A stretch of 64,000 bases of DNA from an uncultured Bacteroidia bacterium (GCA_902788175.1 CADAJF010000001.1:38044-102043); one strand, 5' to 3'; numbered from the stretch's first letter, positions 13,544 to 23,316 are shown. Numbers and translations: made by a program. The notes: generated by a model from the sequence alone, not told the origin.

Positions 13544-16500
13544 CTAAAAATTTAAGTTGAGACCTACCGTGACCGTCTTGTTGAGAGGGTACATCCTTCC
13601 GTAGTCGGAATCCGGGTGCTCCGGATCGACGTATTTCATACCGGTCAGCGTGAAAATGTTGTAAGCGTTGGCGAAGATTCTCAGGCTCGTGTTCCTGAGT
13701 CCGAAATCCTGCAACGTGTAACCAAGTTCGATGCTCTTCAGGCGCAGATAACTTGTGCTGACTCTGTTGAAGGAAGAGTTCTTCAGAGGTGAGTGGCCTG
13801 TAAAGGCATGATCCCCGCTCACCCAGGCGAGAGTCTGGTCGAAAGGATTGACCATCTCGGCCGCAGGGTGCCAGCGGTCCAGATAAAGGTCGAGCGCACC
13901 GCCCCCGAAGGTGCCCCAAATCGAGTACAGAGGCTCGTCATACATATAAGAACCGAGGGCGGAACCCTGGAACAGGATGCTGAAGTCAAAGTTTTTCCAG
14001 CTTCCGTCGATGGAGAGCGAGTAGTTCATCCAAGGAGTCTGGTCGAAAGCGTATGGATGCTCGTCCAGGCCGTTGATTTCACCGTCTTCGTTCCAGTCGA
14101 CGTATTTATAATCTCCGGGAAGCAGATTGTTCTCCTTGAACTGTCCGTATGTCCAGATATCTTCCCAGCCGGTGAACCTGCCTGCGCTTTCGTATCCGAA
14201 CTGGATGCCCTGATAACGGTTCGTGAGATTGTCGTTGCGCCAGCGGTCGTAGCTGTTTCCATAAGGACCCTGGCCGAGAGCCGTAAGATATTTCTGGCGG
14301 GTGATTGTGGCGATACCCTTCACTGCGTAACGGAAGTCTCCGATCTTGTTGCGGTGGCTGAGTTCGAGTTCGAGTCCAAGGTTCATGTCGGAGTTGAGGT
14401 TCTCCACCGGAGCGGAGTTGCCGACGACGGTCGGAAGGGAAGAGGAATTGCGTGCGAAGATACCGGTCCTCGTGCGCATGAAGTAATCGAAGGTGAACCC
14501 GAATAATCCGTCCCAGGCCTCGAAGTCGACACCCACATTGAAAGAATGGGAGGTGAGCCAGGAGATTTTGGTGTTGGGAAGCGATGAGGCGTCGGCTCCT
14601 TTCACCACGCTGCCGTCGAACAGATATGCGCCGGCATAGCCGTTGTAGCTGCCCTGGGTCGGGTTGTGCGCTCCGGCGGGATAGGTGTAACCTGTAATCC
14701 ACTGATAGTTGAGGCCGCTGTCGTCGCCGAGCGTGCCGTAGCTGATCCTGAACTTGAACTGGTTGATGAACGACAGGAAGGAAAGATCCTTGAACCATGG
14801 TTCCTGCGAGATGCGCCAGCCTGCGGAGATTGAAGGGAAAAATCCCCATTCATATCCGGGTGCGAACTTGGAAGAACCGTCGTAGCGGAACTGACCTTCA
14901 AGCAGATAACGCCCGTCGTAAGAGTAGTTGAGGCGTCCGATGAAAGACTGGTAAGCCAGGTCGTAGAATGAGCCTATGTTGCTGTCGATGCCGACGAAGG
15001 TCGACTCGACGTTGTCCTTGAGGGCGGTGAAATACGGAGAACTGAAGATGAGGTCGCCGTAGAAGTAGTAATTGTCGCCGGCCCTGCGCTGAACCTCCAT
15101 GCCGAGCATGGCCCCGACTTCGTGTTTGTCGAAGGTGCGCTCGTAGTTGAGCAGTATCTGGGCCATCATCTGCTGTTTGGTATAGTTCTGGCGCGTAAGC
15201 CTGTCGGTGTGGTCGGCGTATGCCTTAGCGAGATACTCTCCCGTCAGTTCGTTCTTAGCATAGAGGTTGTAGGACTTGCGGAAGGCCTCGTTGTCGTCCA
15301 GGCGGAAATCGAAGCTGCCCATGCCCTTGAGCGAAAGGCCCTTCAGGAAATCTGTGAGAGTGCCGAAGTCATATTCCAGCGAGATGGAAGACTGGAACTG
15401 TTTCTGCCTGTATTTCTTGTATCCGGACACCTCGGAGCTCATCATGGCGACGGTGTTCTGTTCGAGATTGAGACCTTCGTAGTTGAGCATCGTCCGCCCT
15501 TCGTCTGCGTAAGCAGGGAAGAGGACGCCCTGTTTCCAGAGGTTGCGGATAAGGGTCACTGCGTCAGAATCAGGAGTGTTCCTTTCGTCGGCAAGACCGC
15601 TGATGTTCAGGTTAATCTTGAGACCTTGGACCAGTTCTGCCGTGATGTTCGAGCGCAGATTGTATTTGTTGTAATTAAGGTCTCCGCTCTTGAAGAAGCT
15701 CTGCTGATATTGATATCCCATGCTGACATAGTACTGGATCTTCCCGGTGCCTCCGGAGATGCTTATGTCGTGCTGGCTCTGAGGAGCCCAGCCGGAAAAT
15801 ACAAGAGAGTTCCAATCCTCTGCCGTGCGGGAGCCGTTCCGGTAGAGGTCCATGTAGTCCCGGGTGAAGGCGATGGTTCCGGTCCCGTCGGACTTGTTCA
15901 TCGATTGCTCGTTGTAGAGGGTCATCGCATCGATGGCGCCGGCAAGTTCAGGCATAGTCGAAGGGAACTGGAAGGTGAAAGAGCCGTTGTACCTGACTTC
16001 GTTCTTGCCTTCTCCGCCCGATTTGGTGGTAACGAGCAGAACTCCGTTGCCTCCCCGCAGGCCATAGATGGCTGCCGATGCATCCTTGAGCACGGAGACG
16101 TTGTCTATGTCGTTTGCATTGAGCCGCTGGAAGTCTTCAATCGTACGGGGGACGCCGTCGATGATGACGAGCGGACTGCCAAGGCCGCGGATATCGAAAC
16201 TATTGCTGTAGCTGCCCGGCTCGGCGGATTTCTGCCAGACGCGCACTCCGGGGAGCCGGCCGGTGAGCATGTTCTGAGGGTTCTCGGATTTGGTTCTGAG
16301 CATGTCGTCGCCATTGACCCCGGCAACGGATCCTGTTATTGAGCCTTTCTTCCTTGTGCCGTAGCCTACGACCACGACGCTCTCCAGATAGGTGCTGTCC
16401 TCGGAAAGGACCGCATTGATTTCGCTGCGGCCGTCCACGCTCTCAAAGTGCGTGGTGTATCCCAGACAGGAGAATACCAGGATCGCGTCAAAAGGAGCCG

Positions 16501-16684
16501 TGATGATATAATGTCCGTCCAGGTCGGTTGCCGTACCGGATGAAGTGCCCTTGATGAGCACGCTCGTGCCCGCAAGCGGCTGCCCGGTCCCGTCGAAGAC
16601 GGTTCCGGTGATACGTATCGTCTGGGCGGAGAGGCTCAGCGCGATCAGCAATCCTGTGATTGAGAGAATCAACCTTCGTCCCAT
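13544..16684 (-). CDS. SusC/RagA-family TonB-dependent transporter
   Basis: The 1046-residue protein has a signal peptide (ending LSLSAQ), an N-terminal carboxypeptidase-regulatory-like domain (RITGTVFDGTGQPLAGTSVL), a TonB-box region (SVVVVGYGTRKKGSITGSVA), the plug (VIIDGVPRTIEDFQRLNAND) and a barrel ending KTVTVGLNLNF with a terminal Phe. It imports oligosaccharides across the outer membrane with energy from TonB. Length and order are normal for SusC. It starts 9 nt after GH76, so the operon continues through it. Confidence 0.96.
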   Translation of the reverse strand: MGRRLILSITGLLIALSLSAQTIRITGTVFDGTGQPLAGTSVLIKGTSSGTATDLDGHYIITAPFDAILVFSCLGYTTHFESVDGRSEINAVLSEDSTYLESVVVVGYGTRKKGSITGSVAGVNGDDMLRTKSENPQNMLTGRLPGVRVWQKSAEPGSYSNSFDIRGLGSPLVIIDGVPRTIEDFQRLNANDIDNVSVLKDASAAIYGLRGGNGVLLVTTKSGGEGKNEVRYNGSFTFQFPSTMPELAGAIDAMTLYNEQSMNKSDGTGTIAFTRDYMDLYRNGSRTAEDWNSLVFSGWAPQSQHDISISGGTGKIQYYVSMGYQYQQSFFKSGDLNYNKYNLRSNITAELVQGLKINLNISGLADERNTPDSDAVTLIRNLWKQGVLFPAYADEGRTMLNYEGLNLEQNTVAMMSSEVSGYKKYRQKQFQSSISLEYDFGTLTDFLKGLSLKGMGSFDFRLDDNEAFRKSYNLYAKNELTGEYLAKAYADHTDRLTRQNYTKQQMMAQILLNYERTFDKHEVGAMLGMEVQRRAGDNYYFYGDLIFSSPYFTALKDNVESTFVGIDSNIGSFYDLAYQSFIGRLNYSYDGRYLLEGQFRYDGSSKFAPGYEWGFFPSISAGWRISQEPWFKDLSFLSFINQFKFRISYGTLGDDSGLNYQWITGYTYPAGAHNPTQGSYNGYAGAYLFDGSVVKGADASSLPNTKISWLTSHSFNVGVDFEAWDGLFGFTFDYFMRTRTGIFARNSSSLPTVVGNSAPVENLNSDMNLGLELELSHRNKIGDFRYAVKGIATITRQKYLTALGQGPYGNSYDRWRNDNLTNRYQGIQFGYESAGRFTGWEDIWTYGQFKENNLLPGDYKYVDWNEDGEINGLDEHPYAFDQTPWMNYSLSIDGSWKNFDFSILFQGSALGSYMYDEPLYSIWGTFGGGALDLYLDRWHPAAEMVNPFDQTLAWVSGDHAFTGHSPLKNSSFNRVSTSYLRLKSIELGYTLQDFGLRNTSLRIFANAYNIFTLTGMKYVDPEHPDSDYGRMYPLNKTVTVGLNLNF

Positions 16685-16693
16685 ATAGTCGTA

Positions 16694-18151
16694 TTACTTT
16701 TTATTTAGGATATAGTGCGCCAATACCGCATATTCCGTGGCGTAGGCGAATTCGAACATGCCCTCAGTCTTGCAGTAGGTCTGGATGGTGTTCCATGGAC
16801 AGAGCAGGTTCGGTGGAAGCAACCCCTTGTAAAGATTGTTCTCGAATGCGTAGTCGAGGTTGTGCTGGAAGCTCATGACCTGAAGATCTACGTTCGGGTA
16901 GTAAGGCGACACGTCCACCCAACCGCGCAGCAGTACGCAGTTGAACCAGTTGGAGAAACCGTCGACCGGATATTCGTAGCATCCCTCGATACCGTCAGAC
17001 TTGACGGCGAAGTTGCGGAATGCTGCGGAAGAGGTGTAGGTCATATCGTCCAGATATGCAGGCTCTCCCGTAATTCTGTAAAGGTCGGCAGCGCCCGAGA
17101 GCATCGTACCCGTATTGTACGTGTAAAACTCTCCGCTTGCGCGCTGTTCTTCGTTGTTGGCCCTGTAGGTCACGCCGTCTACCTCCTCATAGTTGACGCC
17201 GTCGCCTTTGGCCCCAAGCATGTCGTAATAGACGCCCTTGTTCTTGTTGTAGAGATTGTTCTTCTGGAAATCGTAGACCTTGCGCGCATACATAAGGTAG
17301 TATTCGCTCTTGTCCATCGTCTCCACGAGTCTTTTCTTGTCGGTTCCGATATAATGGTGCTCGGCCGTCACATCCTTATCCTTGTAGTGTTCGGCAAGGC
17401 GGACGAGCGGGCTTATGAAAGGACCGTTCGAGCACGAGTGTTTGGTGATGTATCCCGGCCCCCAGACGATGCCCCCGTGCTCGGTGCCGTCGCTCTTGAG
17501 GGTACAGTCCCAGCCGTCGATGACATAGGATGCAAGATATTCGGCCTTGACCAGATATTTTTCTTCTCCGGTGATCCTGTAGGAGTGGAGAAGTTCGCGT
17601 ACGAGCCACTCCTGGTCGTCGTAGACGTTGTTGATTCCGTCGACGGCTGCCGTATGGGGGCTGGTTCCGCGGTTTACTCCGTAAACGGACCAGTCCGCAC
17701 GGCCGGTGTATGAGATCAGGCTGAAGGTCCCTTCATACCAGTCGAGGCCGCTGATCAGTTCGGAGAGAACCCCGCTCCATGTGCCGTAATACTGATCATA
17801 GAGCGAGGCGTCTCCGGCTTCTTTAAGTTCTGAGATCCCTGCGAGAAAAGCGTTGACGGCTTCGATCGAAGACGTGTACATCCAGACGCTGGCCTTCTCC
17901 GACGGGCGGGTGCCAGTGAATGGGTTGTAGTACCTGTACATGGTCTTGCCGTCGAAATAGAAATTCCTGGCCGCCTCCAGAATCCGGAGGGAGCGTGTCA
18001 AGTCCTGTTTTGCGTCGGAAAGTGCGTCTTTTTTATCCGTCGGCTGCACCTCGATGGGATCGTCAGGATCTGCAGGCGTACTTTCCGTACACGCAGTACA
18101 GCTGGACAGGAAAGCCAGCAGTACTGCATATAGGAAAAGGGTTCGTTTCAT
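16694..18151 (-). CDS. GH76 endo-alpha-1,6-mannanase, lipoprotein
   Basis: The 485-residue lipoprotein (AFLSSC, Cys18) carries the GH76 signature VYDDQEWLVREL with the paired aspartates D178-D179, which act as nucleophile and acid/base in this retaining family. Other GH76 blocks are GGIVWGPGYITKHSCSNGPF and YTYNTGTMLSGAADLYRITG. GH76 enzymes cut the alpha-1,6-mannan backbone of yeast mannan. The lipobox suggests surface display, so it probably makes the oligosaccharides that SusC/D import. Its ATG overlaps the preceding stop by 1 nt (TAATG). Confidence 0.93.
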   Translation of the reverse strand: MKRTLFLYAVLLAFLSSCTACTESTPADPDDPIEVQPTDKKDALSDAKQDLTRSLRILEAARNFYFDGKTMYRYYNPFTGTRPSEKASVWMYTSSIEAVNAFLAGISELKEAGDASLYDQYYGTWSGVLSELISGLDWYEGTFSLISYTGRADWSVYGVNRGTSPHTAAVDGINNVYDDQEWLVRELLHSYRITGEEKYLVKAEYLASYVIDGWDCTLKSDGTEHGGIVWGPGYITKHSCSNGPFISPLVRLAEHYKDKDVTAEHHYIGTDKKRLVETMDKSEYYLMYARKVYDFQKNNLYNKNKGVYYDMLGAKGDGVNYEEVDGVTYRANNEEQRASGEFYTYNTGTMLSGAADLYRITGEPAYLDDMTYTSSAAFRNFAVKSDGIEGCYEYPVDGFSNWFNCVLLRGWVDVSPYYPNVDLQVMSFQHNLDYAFENNLYKGLLPPNLLCPWNTIQTYCKTEGMFEFAYATEYAVLAHYILNKK

Positions 18152-20019
18152 TATTCAAGTACGATGCTGTGGAAAGCGAGCTTGCACTCGTCGTCGTTCT
18201 CCTCGCCCTTGTAGACAGCTATGGCGATGATTACGTTGCTGCCGTCGTAAGCAGAGAGGTCGAACACAAGTTTGGTGTAGTCGTCAGGGTTGTCCTTTCC
18301 GCCACCCTCGCTGATCATCTTGTATGCGCCGTCAGTTCTCTCGAGAATATTGCGGTCGTCCGGTCCCTTAAGGGTCTCCGACGCCTCGAGGTTGGCAACT
18401 TTGCAGTCCTCGGTAATGGCGATGACCTTGAACCAGGTTGCGTTGTTGGTGTTGAAGTTACGTACGCGCATGGTCATCTTATCTGACCCTGCTGCGATAG
18501 GGAGCTTGGCGTATATGTAAGCCTGAGGCTCGTCGAGCGAAGCTGCAGTGCCTCCGCCGTTGGTCTTGATCACGAAGCCCTCGCCGGGGAAAGGCTCGGT
18601 GTCTTTGTGGACAGGAACCATAGCCCAGTATCCCATGAGGTGATTCTGGCTGCGCCAGGAACCGTATGCTTCGGCGTAGTTGTCGCGGTCGCCGCCGATC
18701 TCGGAGATCCCGGTGAAAACCTTGGTCTGGGTGACAGGCATCGTAGAGCGGACCATTTCCTTGGTCATGTGCCAGTTGGTTCCAACCTCCGTGAGTTCTT
18801 CGCCCGGGCACCATCCCCAGTCGCTCGGACGCTCCTTGGCGAAGACGATGCGGCGAAGTACGAGCTGATGCCAATAGTCACCGGTCTCTGCGCGGTAGAT
18901 GCCGATAGCGATGTAGATGGTCTTTCCGATGTAAGCGCTGAGGTCGTATTCGAAGTCCGGACGATCGCCGTCACCGTTGGTGTAGCTGTCGTTGTCGTAC
19001 TCGCAGATTCCGCCGATTCTCACGCCGGTAGGGTCAGCTGCGGTGGGATCTACTACCATGACGCCGAACTTTGCAAGTCCTCCGTGAGTGCGGAGCTTCA
19101 GGTACATCTTGCAGTTGTCGGCAGTGATAGCCTTGCGGCCGAACACATAGGAGTCGAAGTTCTCAAGGTCGGCGGGGTTGTCCTGATGTCCCTGGTTTGC
19201 GTCATTCCTGATCTGGACGGTAGTTCCCTCATTCTGCTCCTCAAGCCACCCGATGTGTGAGTAGCCGACATAGCAGTAGAAGAAGTCGGTAGACCAGTCG
19301 AAGTGCGGATAGTCGTCTCCGTTGCGTCCGCCTCTGAACTCATTGTAGCTCCAGTCCTGGGCTGCGGCTTCGAGCTGGGAGAGTGTGAGTTCAGGGAGAA
19401 CCTCGAGCGCGCTCATGTTGATGGCATCAAGCGTGACGACGTACTTGTCTGCCGCCTTGAAATCGGTCTTTGCGACCGTCTTCTCGACTGTAGGGCAACC
19501 TTTGGCCGTGAAGGTGAGTTTGTAGTTGTCCAGGATAAGGTTCTCGAACTTGAAAGCACCGTCAGCAGCGGTCACGAGAGTCTGTGCTCCGCCGTTGAGG
19601 TTTACGGTTACATCAGCGAGAGGGGCTTCTCCCATATAGACAACGCCCTCGATCACTGCGCAGGCAACTTCCATGATTGCATCGGCAGTAGCAACGCCAT
19701 CCTTGAACGAAGCGGCTGTGAGGGCGATGGTTGCATCGGCGAAGCCGGTCTTCTTGAATACTACGCTGCACTTGTCCTGAGGTACGTTCGCGATAGAGTA
19801 GGTACCGTCTGCTGCGGTAACGGCTGTAAGCTCTCCGACTGCGACATTTACGTCTGCAAGTGCAGAACCGTCGTCTGCGGTAACGGTTCCCCGTACCGTT
19901 CCGGTCTTGGTCGCCGGAGTGTTTTCTTTAGACTTCCCTTCCTTGTTGCAGGATGTGGCTGCTATTGATCCGACCAGAAGAAGGCCGGCCATCATCAAAA
20001 AAAGATGTTTTGTTTTCAT
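18151..20019 (-). CDS. Multidomain lipoprotein, first gene of the mannan operon
   Basis: The 622-residue lipoprotein (IAATSC, Cys24) has two carboxypeptidase-regulatory-like repeats (about 40-118, GTVRGTVTADDGSALADVNV; about 119-200, AVIEGVVYMGEAPLADVTVN). Two jelly-roll-like segments follow, each with a similar ending (FDLSAYDGSNVIIAIAVYKG; YDLSAYIGKTIYIAIGIYRA). No catalytic motif is seen. The position before GH76 and SusC suggests a surface glycan-binding protein, but no family is firmly recognised. A -7 box lies 44 nt upstream of the start. Confidence 0.75.
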   Translation of the reverse strand: MKTKHLFLMMAGLLLVGSIAATSCNKEGKSKENTPATKTGTVRGTVTADDGSALADVNVAVGELTAVTAADGTYSIANVPQDKCSVVFKKTGFADATIALTAASFKDGVATADAIMEVACAVIEGVVYMGEAPLADVTVNLNGGAQTLVTAADGAFKFENLILDNYKLTFTAKGCPTVEKTVAKTDFKAADKYVVTLDAINMSALEVLPELTLSQLEAAAQDWSYNEFRGGRNGDDYPHFDWSTDFFYCYVGYSHIGWLEEQNEGTTVQIRNDANQGHQDNPADLENFDSYVFGRKAITADNCKMYLKLRTHGGLAKFGVMVVDPTAADPTGVRIGGICEYDNDSYTNGDGDRPDFEYDLSAYIGKTIYIAIGIYRAETGDYWHQLVLRRIVFAKERPSDWGWCPGEELTEVGTNWHMTKEMVRSTMPVTQTKVFTGISEIGGDRDNYAEAYGSWRSQNHLMGYWAMVPVHKDTEPFPGEGFVIKTNGGGTAASLDEPQAYIYAKLPIAAGSDKMTMRVRNFNTNNATWFKVIAITEDCKVANLEASETLKGPDDRNILERTDGAYKMISEGGGKDNPDDYTKLVFDLSAYDGSNVIIAIAVYKGEENDDECKLAFHSIVLE

Positions 20020-20062
20020 GTGGTTTGTATTAATGGGTTTGGAGTTAGCGTTATTTTACACG

Positions 20063-20070
20063 CAAAACTA
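20063..20070 (-). promoter_or_regulatory. -7 box of the mannan operon
   Basis: TAGTTTTG on the minus strand fits TAnnTTTG, 44 nt before the ATG at 20019. Spacing suggests a leader of about 38 nt. Confidence 0.65.
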
Positions 20071-20117
20071 AAACCATTAGATTAACTTGTCGGTTATTTA
20101 TGGATTAATTTGCGAAT

Positions 20118-20125
20118 TATTTTTG
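20118..20125 (+). promoter_or_regulatory. -7 box of the regulator gene
   Basis: TATTTTTG on the plus strand fits TAnnTTTG, 45 nt before the ATG at 20171. The two divergent -7 boxes are only about 50 bp apart, so one bound regulator could affect both. Confidence 0.6.
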
Positions 20126-20170
20126 TTAATCGGGTTATTTTTTTAATTTTCGGGGTATATCCGGTTAATT

Positions 20171-22639
20171 ATGAGGAGGTCTAAATATTTTCTAGCATTA
20201 ATCGCCATTATTTGTGCGTTTGCCCCGGCTTTCGCCCAGGGACTCAGATTCCAGGGTATGGACAAGCGCATCGCGGAGAGGACTTCGTATGATGTCTTCG
20301 GCGACAAGCGAGTCAGGCTCGACGGCTGGCTCTCCATCTGCTTCTCGATGTGTACATACAACACATCCGATTTCGGTTACATCCTCAGGATCACCGACCA
20401 GGGAGAATCCGGCTCCATCTGGAACCTTTCTTACGACAGGGGGCAAAGTCTTACGATGCGTCTCAACGAAGAGGGAAGGTTCAGCCTCATAAAGGCGGAG
20501 CTCGACAAGGAGAACCTTCCTCCGCTCAGATGGGTTGATGTCAAGCTTGAGTTCAACTCCCACAAAGATTCAGTTTATCTTTCGTTGGGAGACAAGGTGT
20601 TCGCTGAGAAGGCGGATCTGCCGGATACCTTCTTTCCGAAAATTCAGTTCGGACGCAGCGGTTTCATTATCGACGTTCCCTCATTTGCCATCCGTGACCT
20701 GCGGGTTTCGGATGACAAGACAGAATACTCTTTCCCGCTCGACGAGTCTGCCGGGACCAGTGTAAGGGACCGGCTCTCCAGGATCAAAGGCAAGGTCACG
20801 AATCCGACTTGGCTCATCAGGGAATCCCTGGAGTGGTCTCAGATCGCAGAACTCCACTGCTGGACCAACGCCGGAGCCAATTATGATCCGGAAAGGAAGT
20901 GTTTCTATTATTTCAGCAGCGACTCCTTATATACATATGACGTGATATCCGGCCAGGTCAGCGAACGCCGCGTCCACTCTCCGCTGTCCATTAATCTCGG
21001 CATGAGCTTCATGCGCGAAGGCAGGCTCTATGCTTACGAGCCGTTTTGTTACGGCCGGCAGGAAGGCGCTCCGACTATAGCATGCCTCGACCCTGAGGCC
21101 GGAAACTGGACAGTCGTGAGCACTGACCATCTTTCGCAACCGTTCCACCACCATGCTTCGTTTATGCGTGGAGACCGCTTCGAGTTTTTCGGCGGCTTTG
21201 GAGAGATGATGTACAACGGAGAATTCTACGCGCTGGACGAGCATTACCGCTGGCATCGCGATACTCTCATCGACAACACTACGCTTTTCCCGCGCTACTT
21301 TACGGCCATGGGCCAGCAGGGTGATCTGGTCTACGTTTACGGCGGTATGGGCAACGAATGCGGCGAACAGATCGTAGGGCGCAGGTACTTCTACGACCTG
21401 CACCGCATCGATCTTGGCAGCGGATCGTGCGAAAAGCTCTGGGAGCACGAATGGGCGGGGGAAGACTGCGTGCCTGCAAGGACAATGGTCATAGACGGAG
21501 ATAAATTCTACGTCCTGTGCTATCCTGAATACAAGAGCGTGTCGCGCATCAGCCTTTACGAATTCGCTATAGAAGATGGTTCATACAGGGTTCTTGCAGA
21601 TGAGATTCCGATCATCTCCGACAAATTGTTCACCAACGCGGCGCTTTACCTCGACAGCGATCTCAAGAAATTCTTCGTCACCACGCTCGTCTTCGACGAT
21701 GACATTCGTTCGACCCTCAAGATATACTCGCTGGCATACCCGCCGCGCTCGTTGGCAGAAGTGGAGGCAGGCGGATCCCGTCAGGTTTCCTGGCTGGTCA
21801 TATTCGGGCTGATCGCCCTGGTCGTGATCCTTGCAATCATCTTGTACATCCGCCACAGACGCGAAAGGGCCCGGGCAAGATACGGCTATCTGCTCTCGCG
21901 AAGTCATCCGGAAAAGAAAAAATTCTCACAGCCCGACAGGGCAAACGCCATTTATCTTTTCGGTGATTTCCAGGTGAACGACAAAGACGGCAGGGATATT
22001 ACCGGGCGTATCTCCGCCCAGCAGAAAAAGCTCCTCTGGCTGCTCGTCAAATACAGCGACTCCCAGGGCGTGTCGACCTCGAGGCTGAGCAGCATCTTCT
22101 GGCCGGACAAGGAGGAAGAGAAAGTCAAGAATTCTCGCGGCGTAGCCATCAATCACCTCAGGAACAGCCTGGCGGATGTAGAAGGCCTCTCGATAGTTTT
22201 CGACAAGGGCTATTATCGTCTGGTGCTGGGCGAGCCGTGCTACTGCGACGTAGTAGATCTGCTCGGGCAGGTCAGCTCCAGGGAACCTGATATGGACAGA
22301 ATTCTTTCGGTCCTTTCGCGCGGCAAGTTCCTCAAGCACGTCGATGATCCTGTCTTCGACTCTTACAAGAGCAGGATCGAGAACGGCGTGTCGCCTGTCC
22401 TCCAGAGCGAGATCGTCCGACGATATAGGTCGAACTCATGGCAGGAGGTCATCGAAATCGCCGATATGATCCTGTATTTTGATCCGCTCGACGAAACTGC
22501 TCTCAAATATGCGACAAGCGCACTGGTACGCATCCAAAGGAATGAGGACGCGCTGCTGCGCTATGCTGCATTCACTTCTGAATACCGGAAGGTGAACGAT
22601 TCCGATTATCCGGTTCCTTTCGAGAAGACTATACTGTGA
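20171..22639 (+). CDS. Membrane-spanning regulator: sensor propeller plus winged-helix/BTAD-like activator
   Basis: This 822-residue protein has a signal peptide (1-22, ending FAPAFAQ). A LamG-like beta-sandwich follows (about 25-210, LDGWLSICFSMCTYNTSDFG). A kelch-like propeller spans about 230-530 (GDRFEFFGGFGEMMYNGEFY, GDLVYVYGGMGNECGEQIVG). One membrane helix (541-563, WLVIFGLIALVVILAIILYI) is followed by RHRRER. The cytoplasmic part has an OmpR/SARP-like winged helix (about 594-690, QKKLLWLLVKYSDSQGVSTS, SRGVAINHLRNSLADVEGL) and an alpha-helical BTAD-like tail. It is divergent from the mannan operon and is its likely regulator. Domain calls are by eye. Confidence 0.8.
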   Translation: MRRSKYFLALIAIICAFAPAFAQGLRFQGMDKRIAERTSYDVFGDKRVRLDGWLSICFSMCTYNTSDFGYILRITDQGESGSIWNLSYDRGQSLTMRLNEEGRFSLIKAELDKENLPPLRWVDVKLEFNSHKDSVYLSLGDKVFAEKADLPDTFFPKIQFGRSGFIIDVPSFAIRDLRVSDDKTEYSFPLDESAGTSVRDRLSRIKGKVTNPTWLIRESLEWSQIAELHCWTNAGANYDPERKCFYYFSSDSLYTYDVISGQVSERRVHSPLSINLGMSFMREGRLYAYEPFCYGRQEGAPTIACLDPEAGNWTVVSTDHLSQPFHHHASFMRGDRFEFFGGFGEMMYNGEFYALDEHYRWHRDTLIDNTTLFPRYFTAMGQQGDLVYVYGGMGNECGEQIVGRRYFYDLHRIDLGSGSCEKLWEHEWAGEDCVPARTMVIDGDKFYVLCYPEYKSVSRISLYEFAIEDGSYRVLADEIPIISDKLFTNAALYLDSDLKKFFVTTLVFDDDIRSTLKIYSLAYPPRSLAEVEAGGSRQVSWLVIFGLIALVVILAIILYIRHRRERARARYGYLLSRSHPEKKKFSQPDRANAIYLFGDFQVNDKDGRDITGRISAQQKKLLWLLVKYSDSQGVSTSRLSSIFWPDKEEEKVKNSRGVAINHLRNSLADVEGLSIVFDKGYYRLVLGEPCYCDVVDLLGQVSSREPDMDRILSVLSRGKFLKHVDDPVFDSYKSRIENGVSPVLQSEIVRRYRSNSWQEVIEIADMILYFDPLDETALKYATSALVRIQRNEDALLRYAAFTSEYRKVNDSDYPVPFEKTIL

Positions 22640-22648
22640 TCATTGTTT

Positions 22649-22686
22649 CCCCGGCTGGTTTAGGATGGATATCCGGAGTGCCGGGG
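22649..22686. terminator. Possible terminator after the regulator gene
   Basis: CCCCGGC and GCCGGGG form a 7-bp stem around a 24-nt loop between two convergent genes. There is no clear T-run. Confidence 0.35.
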
Positions 22687-22695
22687 GGGCAACGG

Positions 22696-23316
22696 TTATG
22701 ATTCTTCTGCGTAAACTGATTCAAAGATGGTCCGGAGCCGCGGTTCATCTTTGATAATCTCACGCAGTTGCTGCAGGGGAGCCTCATTGGGCGACCCAGG
22801 AATCAGAAGGTGAAGATAGCCGACTTCGGCATACTTCTCATGGAGATGCTCCAGCGTGCGGTTCCAGTGGCCTTCCTTGTCCAGTTCAGGGTAGTTGGAA
22901 AGGCCGAAGAGAACGGTCCGGCGAATGATGGTTTCAGGAACAATTAGACGGTCTGCCTCGGCAACAAGACGGCCATAGATGCTTCTTGGCGGCGTTTTTG
23001 CCGATGCCCGGTGGTCTTCCGCAGCCTGGGCGATTGTCTCTATCTGCTCAGGTGAGAACCATTCGGAGAGCCGCTTGTCTTCGCGGATAATCCGTCCGCT
23101 TTCCAAATGGTGAGTTTTCCGGTCCACCGCAAGACCAAGGTCGTGACACGCCGCTGCCGTCAGGAGCATCTCCTCATTGATATCATACTGCTTGCCCATC
23201 GAAAGGGCACGCTCAATGACCGTCAAAGCGTGGTCTTCCCGATGCGCCTTATCAAAGGCCGCATACCCAGGAAAGACTTCATTATAAATGTAGTTCTTCA
23301 GGCTTTCTCTTATCAT
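22696..23316 (-). CDS. HD-domain phosphohydrolase
   Basis: The 206-residue protein has the HD metal site: an upstream His in KAHREDHALTVIERAL, the HD pair in AAACHDLGLAVD, and EDHRASAKTP. HD enzymes hydrolyse phosphomonoesters or phosphodiesters, often of nucleotides; the substrate is unknown. The start MIRESLKNYIYNEVF at 23316 is preferred; the frame back to 23424 overlaps the XRE gene upstream and reads as non-protein. It follows XRE copy 2 by 22 nt and may share its promoter. Confidence 0.8.
   Translation of the reverse strand: MIRESLKNYIYNEVFPGYAAFDKAHREDHALTVIERALSMGKQYDINEEMLLTAAACHDLGLAVDRKTHHLESGRIIREDKRLSEWFSPEQIETIAQAAEDHRASAKTPPRSIYGRLVAEADRLIVPETIIRRTVLFGLSNYPELDKEGHWNRTLEHLHEKYAEVGYLHLLIPGSPNEAPLQQLREIIKDEPRLRTIFESVYAEES

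Noticed and set aside
15122-16342. A 406-codon frame antisense to SusC
   Set aside because: Shadow of the SusC plug and barrel coding sequence; no start context or promoter.
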